The notes under the pieces are model-generated. The model was not told where the DNA came from. It saw only the letters and a program-made list of their open reading frames with translations, and did not search any database. Below, piece after piece: positions 51,706-60,368 of a stretch of 64,000 bases of DNA (its first letter is position 1; each line of letters opens with the position of its first letter). This stretch comes from Microbacterium sp. 8M (GTDB lineage Bacteria; Actinomycetota; Actinomycetes; Actinomycetales; Microbacteriaceae). The stretch is taken from positions 434,077-498,076 of the forward strand of contig NZ_LR733284.1 in the NCBI RefSeq assembly GCF_902506375.1. The letters are read 5' to 3'. Both the position numbers and the translations under genes were made by a program.

Positions 51706-53217
51706 TCAGCCGATCAGGATCTCGGTCCAGGACACGGCCGGAAGCGTGAGCCGCAGGATCGAGTCCTCCCGGGTGAACGGCAATGCGGTCAGCGTGACGC
51801 GATCGGGGTCGTCGAGCGTGTTCGCCGCGTCGAGGTCGGCGTCGGCGAGCACTCGGGCGCTCACCTCGAGCGCGGACGCGTCGCCGAGCTCCGACAGGTC
51901 GATCGCGAGCTCCGTGGGCGCGTCCATGGCGCGGTTCACGGCGTAGACCGCGAACCGGCCCGCTCGCGCATCGTGCGTGGCGACCGCGTCGACGAGGGCG
52001 ACCTCCCCGAACCTCTCCGTCGTGTACGTGCCGCTCGTGACGTCGACGTCGAGCGCGACGCCGCGACCGTGCGCCGAGGTGGCGGCGAAAGGGAAGAACG
52101 TCGTCTGCCGCCAGGCGGGACCTCCGGGCTCGGTCATGATCGGCGCGATCACGTTCACGAGCTGGGCGAGCGAGGCGCTCGTGACCCGGTCGGCGTGCTT
52201 GAGCAGGGTGATGAGGAGGCTGCCGAACACGACCGCGTCCGACACCGTATACACGTCCTCGAGCAGCCGCGGCGCGATCGGCCAGTTGTCGACGCCGGCG
52301 ATCCGATCGACCTGCTCGAACCGGGTGTTGTACCAGATGTTCCACTCGTCGAACGAGATGTCGATGCTCTTCTCGCTGCCCTTCACGGCCTTCACGTGGT
52401 CCGCGGTGGCCACGACGCTGCGGATGAAGTGGTCCATGTCGACGCCCGAGGCGAGGAAGCTGCCCAGATCGCCGGTGTTCTCGTAATAGGCGTGGCACGA
52501 GATGTAGTCGACGTCGTCGTAGGCGTGGGTGAGGGTGACCCTCTCCCATTCGCCGAAAGTGGGCATCGACGAACTGGACGATCCGCACACCACGAGCTCG
52601 AGATCCGGATCGACCATCTTCATGGCCTGGGCGGTCTTGGCCGCGAGCGTCCCGTAGGCGTCTGCGGTGCTGTGACCGACCTGCCACGGGCCGTCCATCT
52701 CGTTGCCGAGGCACCACATGCGCACGTCGAACGGCTGCGTGCGGCCGTTGGCGATGCGCTGCTCGGCGAGCGCGGTTCCGCTGCGGTGGTTGGCGTACTC
52801 GAGGAGCTCGAGGGCCTCGGCGGTGCCGCGGGTACCCAGGTTGACCGCGAGCATCAGCTCGCTGCCGACCTTGTCGAGCCAGCTCTGGAACTCGTGCAGG
52901 CCGATCTCGTTCGTCTCGGTCGAGTGCCACGCGAGGTCGAGGCGGCGTGGGCGCTCCGCGCGTGGGCCGACCGAGTCCTCCCATTTGAAGCCGGAGACGA
53001 AGTTGCCGCCCGGGTACCGGATGGCGGAGACGCCGAGCTCCTTCACCAGCTCGATCACATCCGTGCGGAATCCGTCGGCGTCCGCACTCGGGTGGCCGGG
53101 CTCGTAGATGCCGTCGTACACGGCGCGGCCGAGGTGTTCCACGAAGGATCCGTAGAGGCGGGGAGCCACGGCGCCGATCACGGCGGAGGGACGGAGGGAG
53201 AGGCTTGCCTTGTTCAT
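51706..53217 (-). CDS. Alpha-L-arabinofuranosidase, GH51 (copy 1)
   Basis: A 503-residue GH51 enzyme of usual length. The acid/base Glu is in CLGNEMDGPW near residue 178, and the nucleophile Glu is in SFDEWNIWYN near residue 295. GRAVYDGIYEPGHP and YPGGNFVSGFKWED are standard family signatures. It removes arabinose from arabinan or arabinoxylan oligosaccharides in the cytoplasm. It lies 28 bp after the GH1 gene. ATG 53217 is chosen over an upstream in-frame start that would overlap the GH1 gene. Confidence 0.93.
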   Translation of the reverse strand: MNKASLSLRPSAVIGAVAPRLYGSFVEHLGRAVYDGIYEPGHPSADADGFRTDVIELVKELGVSAIRYPGGNFVSGFKWEDSVGPRAERPRRLDLAWHSTETNEIGLHEFQSWLDKVGSELMLAVNLGTRGTAEALELLEYANHRSGTALAEQRIANGRTQPFDVRMWCLGNEMDGPWQVGHSTADAYGTLAAKTAQAMKMVDPDLELVVCGSSSSSMPTFGEWERVTLTHAYDDVDYISCHAYYENTGDLGSFLASGVDMDHFIRSVVATADHVKAVKGSEKSIDISFDEWNIWYNTRFEQVDRIAGVDNWPIAPRLLEDVYTVSDAVVFGSLLITLLKHADRVTSASLAQLVNVIAPIMTEPGGPAWRQTTFFPFAATSAHGRGVALDVDVTSGTYTTERFGEVALVDAVATHDARAGRFAVYAVNRAMDAPTELAIDLSELGDASALEVSARVLADADLDAANTLDDPDRVTLTALPFTREDSILRLTLPAVSWTEILIG

Positions 53218-53245
53218 GCGTGCTTCCGTGAGAGGGGTGAGAGGG

Positions 53246-54511
53246 TCAGAACGAGGCCGCGTCGGCGGCGAAGCGGCGGAATCGGTCGGCGACCGGGTTG
53301 GGCACACGCAGGAGTCCTGCGGGCGACTCGACGAGATCGTGCAGGCCCATGGTCAACAGGTGGTCGGCTCGAGGCGCATCGGAGTGGCGCCAGGTCCACT
53401 CGTACATGTCGAAGAGCGGCCACCAGATGTAGCCGACGACGTCGGCGCCCTCCGCCCGCATGCGAGCGACGAGTCCCAGGGAGTCTTCGAGCCAGGCGAT
53501 GCGCTCCTCGACGGTTCCCGTCACACAGGTCTCGGTGACCATCACGGGGACCTGATAGCGCCGGGCGAAGGTCTCGAGCGCTTCGCGCAGCCCGAGCACG
53601 CCGCGGTCGACGCTGGGGCGAGGATCGGCGAAGCCGCCGCCGTGGTGCACCCCCGCCTCGAAGAGCTCGGTCGAATGGCGCGGGTAGTAGTTGACGCCCA
53701 TGACATCGGGCTGCACCGCGTGCCCGCGGAACCAGTCGAGTTCGGCATCCGTCACGGCCGGCGAGAGCCGGCCTCGGAGGGGATGATCCTGGTCGACGCG
53801 CCCGGTCACGAGATCCTCGACGAGGTGCACCTGGTGACGCAGGCGCTCCGCCTCGGCGCGATGCTCCGGAGCCTCGTCGTCGCCGACGAAGTTCATCGCG
53901 GCGTCCACGTGCACGAACGTCGCGCGATCGCCGATGGTATCGGCCACGGCCCTCTGGGTGCGCACGAAGCCGCGCGCGAGGTTCGCCGCGATCTGGGCGA
54001 ACCCCTCGGCTCCGCGCAGATACGGCGGCCAGTATCCGTATTCGCCGCAGAACAGGGCGTGGATCACCGGCTCGTTGACGGGCGTGTAGTCGAACACCCG
54101 ATCTCCGTAGCGCTCGGCGAACCGTCGCGCGTACTCCTCGACGTGGCGCGGATACTCGGGATTGGCGAACTGGCCGTCGAGCCAGAGCGGCGTGCCGTAG
54201 TGCAGCAGATCGACGATGGGGCGCAGCCCCTGCGCGAGCAGCGCCTCGATCGCACGATCCGTCCAGGACCAGTCCCACTCGCCTTCGGCGGGGGCGATCC
54301 GATACCAGGGGACGCCCCAGCGCAGCACCGACGCTCCGACGCCCGCGGCGAGCGCGAAGTCCTCCGCGAAGCGCTCATAGTGCTCGGTGAGCTCGTATTC
54401 GTCGATCGCACGCTCACCGGGGCGGCTCTGCGGCACGAACGTGTCCTCGATGCCAAGGCCGAGATGGAAGCGCCCGTCCTGGAACCAGCGGCGCGGTTGC
54501 GTCGTCGTCAT
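53246..54511 (-). CDS. Glycoside hydrolase family 1-like beta-glycosidase
   Basis: A 421-residue clan A glycosidase, near the short end for GH1. The acid/base Glu lies in TPVNEPVIHALF near residue 145, and the nucleophile Glu in VMVTETCVTG near residue 330. GVNYYPRHSTE and YIWWPLFDMYEWTWR supply the subsite residues. The acid/base motif NEP is the GH1 form. Probable beta-galactosidase, glucosidase or arabinopyranosidase acting on side chains of imported oligosaccharides. It overlaps the permease gene by four bases. Confidence 0.8.
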   Translation of the reverse strand: MTTTQPRRWFQDGRFHLGLGIEDTFVPQSRPGERAIDEYELTEHYERFAEDFALAAGVGASVLRWGVPWYRIAPAEGEWDWSWTDRAIEALLAQGLRPIVDLLHYGTPLWLDGQFANPEYPRHVEEYARRFAERYGDRVFDYTPVNEPVIHALFCGEYGYWPPYLRGAEGFAQIAANLARGFVRTQRAVADTIGDRATFVHVDAAMNFVGDDEAPEHRAEAERLRHQVHLVEDLVTGRVDQDHPLRGRLSPAVTDAELDWFRGHAVQPDVMGVNYYPRHSTELFEAGVHHGGGFADPRPSVDRGVLGLREALETFARRYQVPVMVTETCVTGTVEERIAWLEDSLGLVARMRAEGADVVGYIWWPLFDMYEWTWRHSDAPRADHLLTMGLHDLVESPAGLLRVPNPVADRFRRFAADAASF

Positions 54512-55404
54512 TTGAGTCCTGTCGTCGCGACGCTCTCGATGAAGCGCCTCTGCATGATGAGGAACATGACGGCCAGCGGGAGCACGGCGATGAGCGCGCC
54601 GGCCATCATCGTGCCGTAGGGGATGATCCCGCTCGGGCCGGTGAGGAGAGTGAGTCCCGAGGTGATGGTCCCCATCTCGGGGGATGTCGTGAACACCAGG
54701 GGCCACAGCAGGTCGTTCCAGTTGTTCACGAACGTGAAGATGGCGAGCGTCAGCATCGCCGGAACGGCGTTCGGCAGCACGATGCTCAGGAAGATCCGGA
54801 ACTCGCCGGCGCCGTCGATGCGGGCCGCATTGTCGAGATCGCGCGGCAGCGAGACGAAGAACTGGCGCAGGAAGAAGATCCCGAAGGCATCGGCGGCGCG
54901 CGGGATGATGAGCCCGGCGAAAGTGTTCACCCAGCCCAGTTGGGCGACCAGCTGGTAGACCGGGATGAGCGTCGCCTGGAACGGGATCATCAGACTCGCC
55001 ACGATCACGACCAGCAGCACCCGGTTGCCGCGGAAGTCGAGACGTGCGAGCGCGTAGGCGGCGAGCGCGTCGAAGACGAGTGCGAGCAGGGTCACCCCGC
55101 CTGCGAAGAGCAGGCTGTTCAGGAACAGACGGCCGAACGGCAGGTCGCGGAAGATCCGGGCGAAGTTGTCGAGTGTCCACGCCTCGGGGAGCAGCGTCGG
55201 CGGGTAGGCGTTGATCTCCGCGGCCGGCTTGAACGCGGTGAAGACGATGATCAGCACCGGCAGGAGAACGAGCGCCGCGAGCACCAGCACGGACAGGAAC
55301 AGCAGCCAGCGCTTGGCGATACGGCCCACCCGGCGGCGGGGAGCACGTGTCAGCGCTGCGGTTGCGGGGGCGACGCGGGATGCGGATGCGGTGGGGGCGG
55401 TCAT
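54508..55404 (-). CDS. ABC sugar transporter permease (CUT1, MalG-like), system 4
   Basis: A 298-residue permease with a basic N-terminal tail, six helices and the EAA-type loop DNAARIDGAGEFRIFLSIVLPNAVP near residue 200. It overlaps the upstream permease stop (TGATG) and the GH1 start (ATGA). Confidence 0.9.
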   Translation of the reverse strand: MTAPTASASRVAPATAALTRAPRRRVGRIAKRWLLFLSVLVLAALVLLPVLIIVFTAFKPAAEINAYPPTLLPEAWTLDNFARIFRDLPFGRLFLNSLLFAGGVTLLALVFDALAAYALARLDFRGNRVLLVVIVASLMIPFQATLIPVYQLVAQLGWVNTFAGLIIPRAADAFGIFFLRQFFVSLPRDLDNAARIDGAGEFRIFLSIVLPNAVPAMLTLAIFTFVNNWNDLLWPLVFTTSPEMGTITSGLTLLTGPSGIIPYGTMMAGALIAVLPLAVMFLIMQRRFIESVATTGLK

Positions 55405-56351
55405 CAGAGGTTGTCCTTCTCTCGGCGCCCGAAGAAGCGGAACTGCACCAGGCTGAGGATCAGGGTCGCCGCGAGGAGCACGTAGGACAGCGCGGTCGCG
55501 CCGCCGAGGTCGAGCTTCTTGAAGCCCTCCTGGTAGATCTCCATCACGACCGTCTGCGTCGAGCGGTAGGGGCCTCCCCCGGTCATCACGTAGATCTGGT
55601 CGAAGGCCTGGAGCGCGGCGATCATGGCGAACGTCACGACGAACGCGAGGGTGTTGCTGAGCTGCGGAAGGGTCACGTTCGTGAACCGTCGCCATGCGCC
55701 TGCGCCGTCGATCTTGGCGGCCTCGTAGAGCGATTCCGGGATCTCCTGCAGGCCGGCGATGAAGATCACCATGTAGAACCCGAAGCTCTTCCAGATCGCC
55801 ACGAGCACGACGGCGGGCATCGCGAGGGCGGGATCCTGAAGGACGTTTCCGAGCTGGACGCCGATCGAGCGCAGCCAGTAGTTGAGCAGACCGACCTGCG
55901 GATCCAGCAGGTACGTCCATGCGAACGCCGCAACTGCCAGGGAGACGATGAACGGGAGGAAGAAGGCGGTGCGGAAGAACCCGCGGCCGAGGAGCCGCCT
56001 GTTGCCGAGGAGCAGGGCGAGCAGGAGCGCGGCGACCAGCGCCGTCGGAGTGAACAGCACGGCGTAGAGCGCAGTGTTGCCCAGTGTCGACAGGATCCGC
56101 GGATCCGTGAAGACACGCGCGTAGTTCTCGAGGCCGACCCACTCCTCGACTCCGAAGCCGCTGGCGTTCGTGAACGAGAGACGCAGCGCCGAGAGCATCG
56201 GCCAGCCGACGAACGCGATGAGGACGACGAGGGCGGGGAGCAGGAAGAGGAGTGCGATCGGGCTGCGCCGCGCAGTCCGGGGGCGGCCGCCGAGCGGAGC
56301 CGGGGGTCGGTATGCGCGTCGGGGTGCGACGGGGAGGGTGGGAGAGGTCAT
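55404..56351 (-). CDS. ABC sugar transporter permease (CUT1, MalF-like), system 4
   Basis: A 315-residue permease with six helices. The EAA loop YEAAKIDGAGAWRRFTNVTLPQLSN is near residue 220, and YVMTGGGPYRSTQT is the late signature. Preceded by a perfect hairpin that separates it from the binding-protein gene. Confidence 0.9.
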   Translation of the reverse strand: MTSPTLPVAPRRAYRPPAPLGGRPRTARRSPIALLFLLPALVVLIAFVGWPMLSALRLSFTNASGFGVEEWVGLENYARVFTDPRILSTLGNTALYAVLFTPTALVAALLLALLLGNRRLLGRGFFRTAFFLPFIVSLAVAAFAWTYLLDPQVGLLNYWLRSIGVQLGNVLQDPALAMPAVVLVAIWKSFGFYMVIFIAGLQEIPESLYEAAKIDGAGAWRRFTNVTLPQLSNTLAFVVTFAMIAALQAFDQIYVMTGGGPYRSTQTVVMEIYQEGFKKLDLGGATALSYVLLAATLILSLVQFRFFGRREKDNL

Positions 56352-56366
56352 GATCGCTTTCGTGGG

Positions 56367-56398
56367 CCGGACGGCCGTCGCGGCGGACGGCCGTCCGG
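56367..56398 (-). terminator. Intercistronic perfect stem-loop between binding-protein and permease genes
   Basis: A perfect 13-bp stem (56367-56379 with 56386-56398) and a 6-base loop occupy most of the 52-bp gap. The arrangement mirrors the hairpin at 25870 in importer system 2 and would favour a stable binding-protein message. Confidence 0.68.
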
Positions 56399-56403
56399 GT
56401 GGG

Positions 56404-57663
56404 TCATTTGCCGAGCGTCTGAGCCACCTGTGCGGAGGCGGACTTGAGGAGGGCTGCGGGGTCGCCGCCGGTCAGAGACTTCTGCGTGGCTTCGTCGACC
56501 GCGGCGAGCACGTCCGTGCTGTCGGCCACGCCGGGCAGAAGCGGGCGGGCTGTGCCTGCGAGCTCGGTGAGGGATGCGACCACGGGGTTCGACGAGACGG
56601 CCGAGGCAGGGATGTCGCTGCGCAGCGGCGGCCAGCCGGATCCCAGCGACCACTTGGTCGCCACGTCCTTCGTGAAGAAGTAGGCGAAGAACTTCTCGGC
56701 TGCTGCCTTCTTCGCGGAGTCCGCCTGCGCCGTCACGGCGGCGGAGATGCCGATCGCCGACACGGCGTCGGACTTCGGACCCGCGGGGACGCCGGCGATG
56801 CCGTAGTCGATCTTGTTCTCCGTGGCCACGGACGCCATCCAGGGGCCGCCGATCTCCATGGCCGCCTTGCCGGACGAGAACAGCTTGTCGGCGGCGACGC
56901 CATCGAGGCCGGTCGGAGAGATCTTGCCGTCCTTCACCGCGGTCGCCCAGTAGGAGAGCGTCTCGGCGTTCGCGCTCGAGTCGAGCACCGATTTGCCGCC
57001 ATCCACGATCCCGCCGCCGTTGCCGTAGAACAGCGTGGGCCACACGCCGTTCGCGACGGTGGCGTGATCGGGGAGCGCGAGGCCGTACTGCTCGGGCGTG
57101 CCGTCGCCGTCGGCGTCGATGGTGAGCTTCTTCGCGTCGGCGACCCATTCCTCCCACGACTTCGGGAAGGACGTGATGCCCGCCTTGTCGAAGAGTGCCT
57201 TGTTGTAGATGACCGAGAGCGGCACGAAGCCCGTGGGGATTCCGAAGTACGAGCCGTCGATCTTCTCCATCTCGACCGCGCTCTTGTTGAGCGAGGCGCC
57301 CGTGACGGCGTCGCTGGCGTAGAAGTCGTCGAGCTTGGCGAAGGCTCCCTTCTCCGCGTAGACCGGCAGGTTCTCCGCGGGCAGGGCGACGATGTCCGGA
57401 CCCGTCTTGGCGGAAAGCGCAGGCAGCAGAGTGTCGCCGATGACCGCCCAGGTCTTGGTCTCGGTCTTGATCGTGATGCCCTTCTGCGACTTGTTGAAGT
57501 CCTGGACGATCTGGTCGAGCACCTTGCCGTCGGCTTCGGTGTATCCGTGCCAGAAGGTGAGCGTCACCGGTCCGGAGGAATCGGCCCCGGTGGACCCGGA
57601 GCATCCGGTCAGCGCCGCGGTGACGCCGGCGGCGGCCACGGCGGCCGCAAGCAGTTTCTTCAT
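56404..57663 (-). CDS. ABC sugar transporter, substrate-binding lipoprotein (CUT1), system 4
   Basis: A 419-residue binding protein. The lipobox LTGC gives Cys 21. It opens VTLTFWHGYTEADGKVLDQIVQDFNKSQKG and keeps GIPTGFVPLSVIYNKALF. First gene of the operon encoding two permeases, GH1, GH51 and the sialidase-fold protein; ligand probably arabino-oligosaccharides. Its promoter carries two LacI operators. Confidence 0.9.
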   Translation of the reverse strand: MKKLLAAAVAAAGVTAALTGCSGSTGADSSGPVTLTFWHGYTEADGKVLDQIVQDFNKSQKGITIKTETKTWAVIGDTLLPALSAKTGPDIVALPAENLPVYAEKGAFAKLDDFYASDAVTGASLNKSAVEMEKIDGSYFGIPTGFVPLSVIYNKALFDKAGITSFPKSWEEWVADAKKLTIDADGDGTPEQYGLALPDHATVANGVWPTLFYGNGGGIVDGGKSVLDSSANAETLSYWATAVKDGKISPTGLDGVAADKLFSSGKAAMEIGGPWMASVATENKIDYGIAGVPAGPKSDAVSAIGISAAVTAQADSAKKAAAEKFFAYFFTKDVATKWSLGSGWPPLRSDIPASAVSSNPVVASLTELAGTARPLLPGVADSTDVLAAVDEATQKSLTGGDPAALLKSASAQVAQTLGK

Positions 57664-57706
57664 TGAATGCCTCTCGTGATTCCGATCGCCTCTGATCGGT
57701 CGGGTT

Positions 57707-57765
57707 TACAACGTTGTACTTCAACGTTGTAAACCGAGTATAGACACGCCGATCGAGTACGTCAA
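57707..57765 (-). promoter_or_regulatory. Promoter of the arabinan operon with twin LacI operators
   Basis: On the minus strand TTGACG (57765-57760) and TATACT (57743-57738) are 16 bp apart. Two palindromes with the core CAACGTTG (57709-57716 and 57722-57729), 13 bp apart, lie directly downstream, over the expected start of transcription. The same core is found at the LacI gene at 48430. A LacI dimer pair here would block initiation. Confidence 0.78.
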
Positions 57766-57860
57766 CGCTCGGGGCTCCCGGCTTCGGCAAAGGGTTCCGC
57801 GGACGCCCGGGGTGTCGCCCGAGCGCCCTCGGCGGGGAGAGCCCGCCCCGACCGGAAGCA

Positions 57861-57899
57861 CGAAGACGGCCGCCCCCGTGAAGGGAGCGGCCGTATTCG
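57861..57899 (-). terminator. Rho-independent-type terminator of the second arabinoside operon
   Basis: A strong stem (CGAA-ACGGCCGC paired with GCGGCCGT-TTCG) with a short GTGA-containing loop lies 17 bp after the GH51 stop. On the minus strand a T-rich stretch (TCTTCGTGCTT) follows part of the stem. Confidence 0.68.
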
Positions 57900-57915
57900 T
57901 CCGGGGGCCGTGCGC

Positions 57916-59451
57916 CTACGCCACCGTCACGTCGAACTCCACCGCCGACCACGACAGCGCAGGCAGGGTCAGGCGCACCGCGCCGTCATCGAGGGCGACG
58001 CCGTCGAGCGACCGCAGGCCGACCGCGTCCGGCGTCTCCTCGAGGTTCGCGGTGAACCGGTCGCCGCCCTCCGGCACCGTGAGCACCTCCGCCGAGCGGA
58101 CCGCCGTCGCGCGCAGGCCCTGCAGATCGAGGTCGACGGTCGCCTCCGAGTCCAGCGAGCGGTTCGCGATGAACAGGGCGAGCCGGCCCGACGCCTCGTC
58201 CCACGTCGCGACGGCATCCACCTCGTCCACGTCGCCGTACTTCTCCGTCGCGCCCTTCGAGGACGAGGCCGCAAGCCGCATGATCCGGCCCTGCGCCATC
58301 CGGGCCATCCGGGCGAACGGCCAGAACGTCGTCTGCCGCCAGGCGGGCCCGCCCTCCTCGGAGCGGATCGGCGCGATGACGTTGACGAGCTGCGCCTGGT
58401 TCGCGATCTTCACCCGGTCGCCGTGCCGCAGCAGGCTGTGCAGGAACGTGCCCACCACCACGGCATCGGTGACGTTGTACGTGTCCTCGATGAGGCGGGG
58501 ATGCTCGCGCCAGCCGGCAGCGGCCACCTCGCCCTCCTCGACGTCGTTGAACCGATCGAAGTCCCACACGTTCCACTCGTCGAAGGAGATGTTCACCTGC
58601 TTCGAGTGCTTGCCGGCCGCCTTGACCGCGTCGATCGTGGAGACGACGCCATCGATGAACGCGTCCATGTCGACGGCCTCGGCGAGGAACGACGCCGCAT
58701 CTCCGCTCTGCTCCCGGTAGTACGCGTGCATCGAGATGTAGTCCACCTGGTCGTAGGCGTGCGTGAGCACGGTGTGCTCCCAGGTGCCGAAGGTGGGCAT
58801 CTGCCGGTTCGAGGATCCGACCGCGACCAGCTCGATCTCAGGGTCCACGAGCCGCATCGCCTTCGCGGTCTCCTGCGCGAGCCGGCCGTACTCGTGCGCG
58901 GTCTTGTGGCCGATCTGCCACGGGCCGTCCAGCTCGTTGCCGAGGCACCACAGCTTGATGCCGAACGGATCCTCGGCGCCGTTGCGACGGCGCAGGTCCG
59001 ACCAGTACGTGCCGCCGGGATGGTTCGCGTACTCGACGAGCGAACGCGCCTCCTCGACGCCGCGGGTGCCGAGGTTGATGGCCTCCATGACCTCGACCTC
59101 GGCCTCGCGGGACCACTCCATGAACTCGTGCAGGCCGAACGCGTTCGTCTCGATGGTGTGCCAGGCGCCGTCCATGCGCACCGGGCGGTCGGCGACGGGG
59201 CCGACGCCGTCCTCCCAGCGATAGCCCGAGACGAAGTTGCCTCCGGGGTAGCGGACCACCGTCGGGCCCAGCTCGCGCACGAGCTCGAGCACATCGGTGC
59301 GGAACCCGCGCGCGTCCGCCGCCGGATGCCCGGGCTCGTAGATGCCGGTGTACACGCAGCGGCCCATGTGCTCGACGAACTGGCCGAACAGGCGGCGGGG
59401 GACCTCGGCGATCGTGAAGTCGCGGGCGATGGTGATGCGGGCGTGGGCCAT
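57916..59451 (-). CDS. Alpha-L-arabinofuranosidase, GH51 (copy 2)
   Basis: A 511-residue GH51 enzyme. The acid/base Glu is in CLGNELDGPW near residue 173, and the nucleophile Glu in SFDEWNVWDF near residue 295. It is a clear paralogue of the enzyme at 51706 (shared GIYEPGHP, YPGGNFVSG, QLVNVIAPI) but distinct in the middle and C terminus. Encoded last in an operon with a separate importer, so it probably handles a different arabinose-containing oligosaccharide. Cytoplasmic. Confidence 0.93.
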   Translation of the reverse strand: MAHARITIARDFTIAEVPRRLFGQFVEHMGRCVYTGIYEPGHPAADARGFRTDVLELVRELGPTVVRYPGGNFVSGYRWEDGVGPVADRPVRMDGAWHTIETNAFGLHEFMEWSREAEVEVMEAINLGTRGVEEARSLVEYANHPGGTYWSDLRRRNGAEDPFGIKLWCLGNELDGPWQIGHKTAHEYGRLAQETAKAMRLVDPEIELVAVGSSNRQMPTFGTWEHTVLTHAYDQVDYISMHAYYREQSGDAASFLAEAVDMDAFIDGVVSTIDAVKAAGKHSKQVNISFDEWNVWDFDRFNDVEEGEVAAAGWREHPRLIEDTYNVTDAVVVGTFLHSLLRHGDRVKIANQAQLVNVIAPIRSEEGGPAWRQTTFWPFARMARMAQGRIMRLAASSSKGATEKYGDVDEVDAVATWDEASGRLALFIANRSLDSEATVDLDLQGLRATAVRSAEVLTVPEGGDRFTANLEETPDAVGLRSLDGVALDDGAVRLTLPALSWSAVEFDVTVA

Positions 59452-59471
59452 GGGGATCCTTTCGGGTCGGG

Positions 59472-60368
59472 TCACTGACCGCCGAAGCCGCTGGTCGCGA
59501 CTCCCTTGACGATCTGCTTCTGGAAGATGAGGAACACGATGATCAGCGGCAGCGCGGCCAGCACGGCCTGGGCCATGACCTGCGCGTACTGCACGCCGTA
59601 GGCGCTGATGACGGTCTGCAGGCCGACCGGCAGCGTCATCAGGCTGGTGTCGTTGATCACGAGGAACGGCCACAGGAAGTTGTTCCATGCGCCGATGAAC
59701 ACGAAGATCGCGACCGAGGCGAGGATGGGGCGGCTGAGCGGCAGCACGATCGACCAGAACACCCGCAGCCTGCTGGCCCCGTCGACGCGTGCCGCATCCT
59801 CGAGCTCGATCGGGATCGCGTCGAAGAACCGCTTCAGGATGAACACCATCGCCGGCGCCACGACCTGCGGCAGGATGAGGCCCCAGTGCGTGTCGACGAG
59901 GTTGAAGGCGAGCATCTCGTAGAACAGCGGGATGATCAGCACCTGCGGTGGCACCACGATCGCGGCGATGATGACGACGAACAGCCACCTCCGCCCGCGG
60001 AAGTCGAGCCGGGAGAACGCGTAGGCGGCCAGGGCCGAGATCGTCAACGTGAGGACGGTCACGGCGGTCGCGGTCCACAGGCTGTTCCACGCCCACAGGT
60101 ACACGTTGCCCTGCGCGAGGATCGCGGAGAACGCCTGCACGGTCGGGCCGCTCGCGCCGATCCAGCCGGGGTCGCCGGAGGCGGCGTCGGTCTCGGTCTT
60201 GAACGCCGTCGCGACCGCCCACAGGAACGGCAGCAGCCAGCCGATCGCGAGGATCAGCAGCACCGCGAACGCGAGCACGGTCAGGACGGTGAAGCGGCGG
60301 CCGATCGGCCGGCGGGTGCGGGTGCGCGCGGCGCCCGGGGCGACGAGGGTGCGGGTCGCAGTGGTCAT
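59472..60368 (-). CDS. ABC sugar transporter permease (CUT1, MalG-like), system 5
   Basis: A 298-residue permease with six helices and the EAA loop EDAARVDGASRLRVFWSIVLPLSRP near residue 195. It overlaps the upstream permease gene by four bases (ATGA) and precedes GH51 by 20 bp. Confidence 0.9.
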   Translation of the reverse strand: MTTATRTLVAPGAARTRTRRPIGRRFTVLTVLAFAVLLILAIGWLLPFLWAVATAFKTETDAASGDPGWIGASGPTVQAFSAILAQGNVYLWAWNSLWTATAVTVLTLTISALAAYAFSRLDFRGRRWLFVVIIAAIVVPPQVLIIPLFYEMLAFNLVDTHWGLILPQVVAPAMVFILKRFFDAIPIELEDAARVDGASRLRVFWSIVLPLSRPILASVAIFVFIGAWNNFLWPFLVINDTSLMTLPVGLQTVISAYGVQYAQVMAQAVLAALPLIIVFLIFQKQIVKGVATSGFGGQ

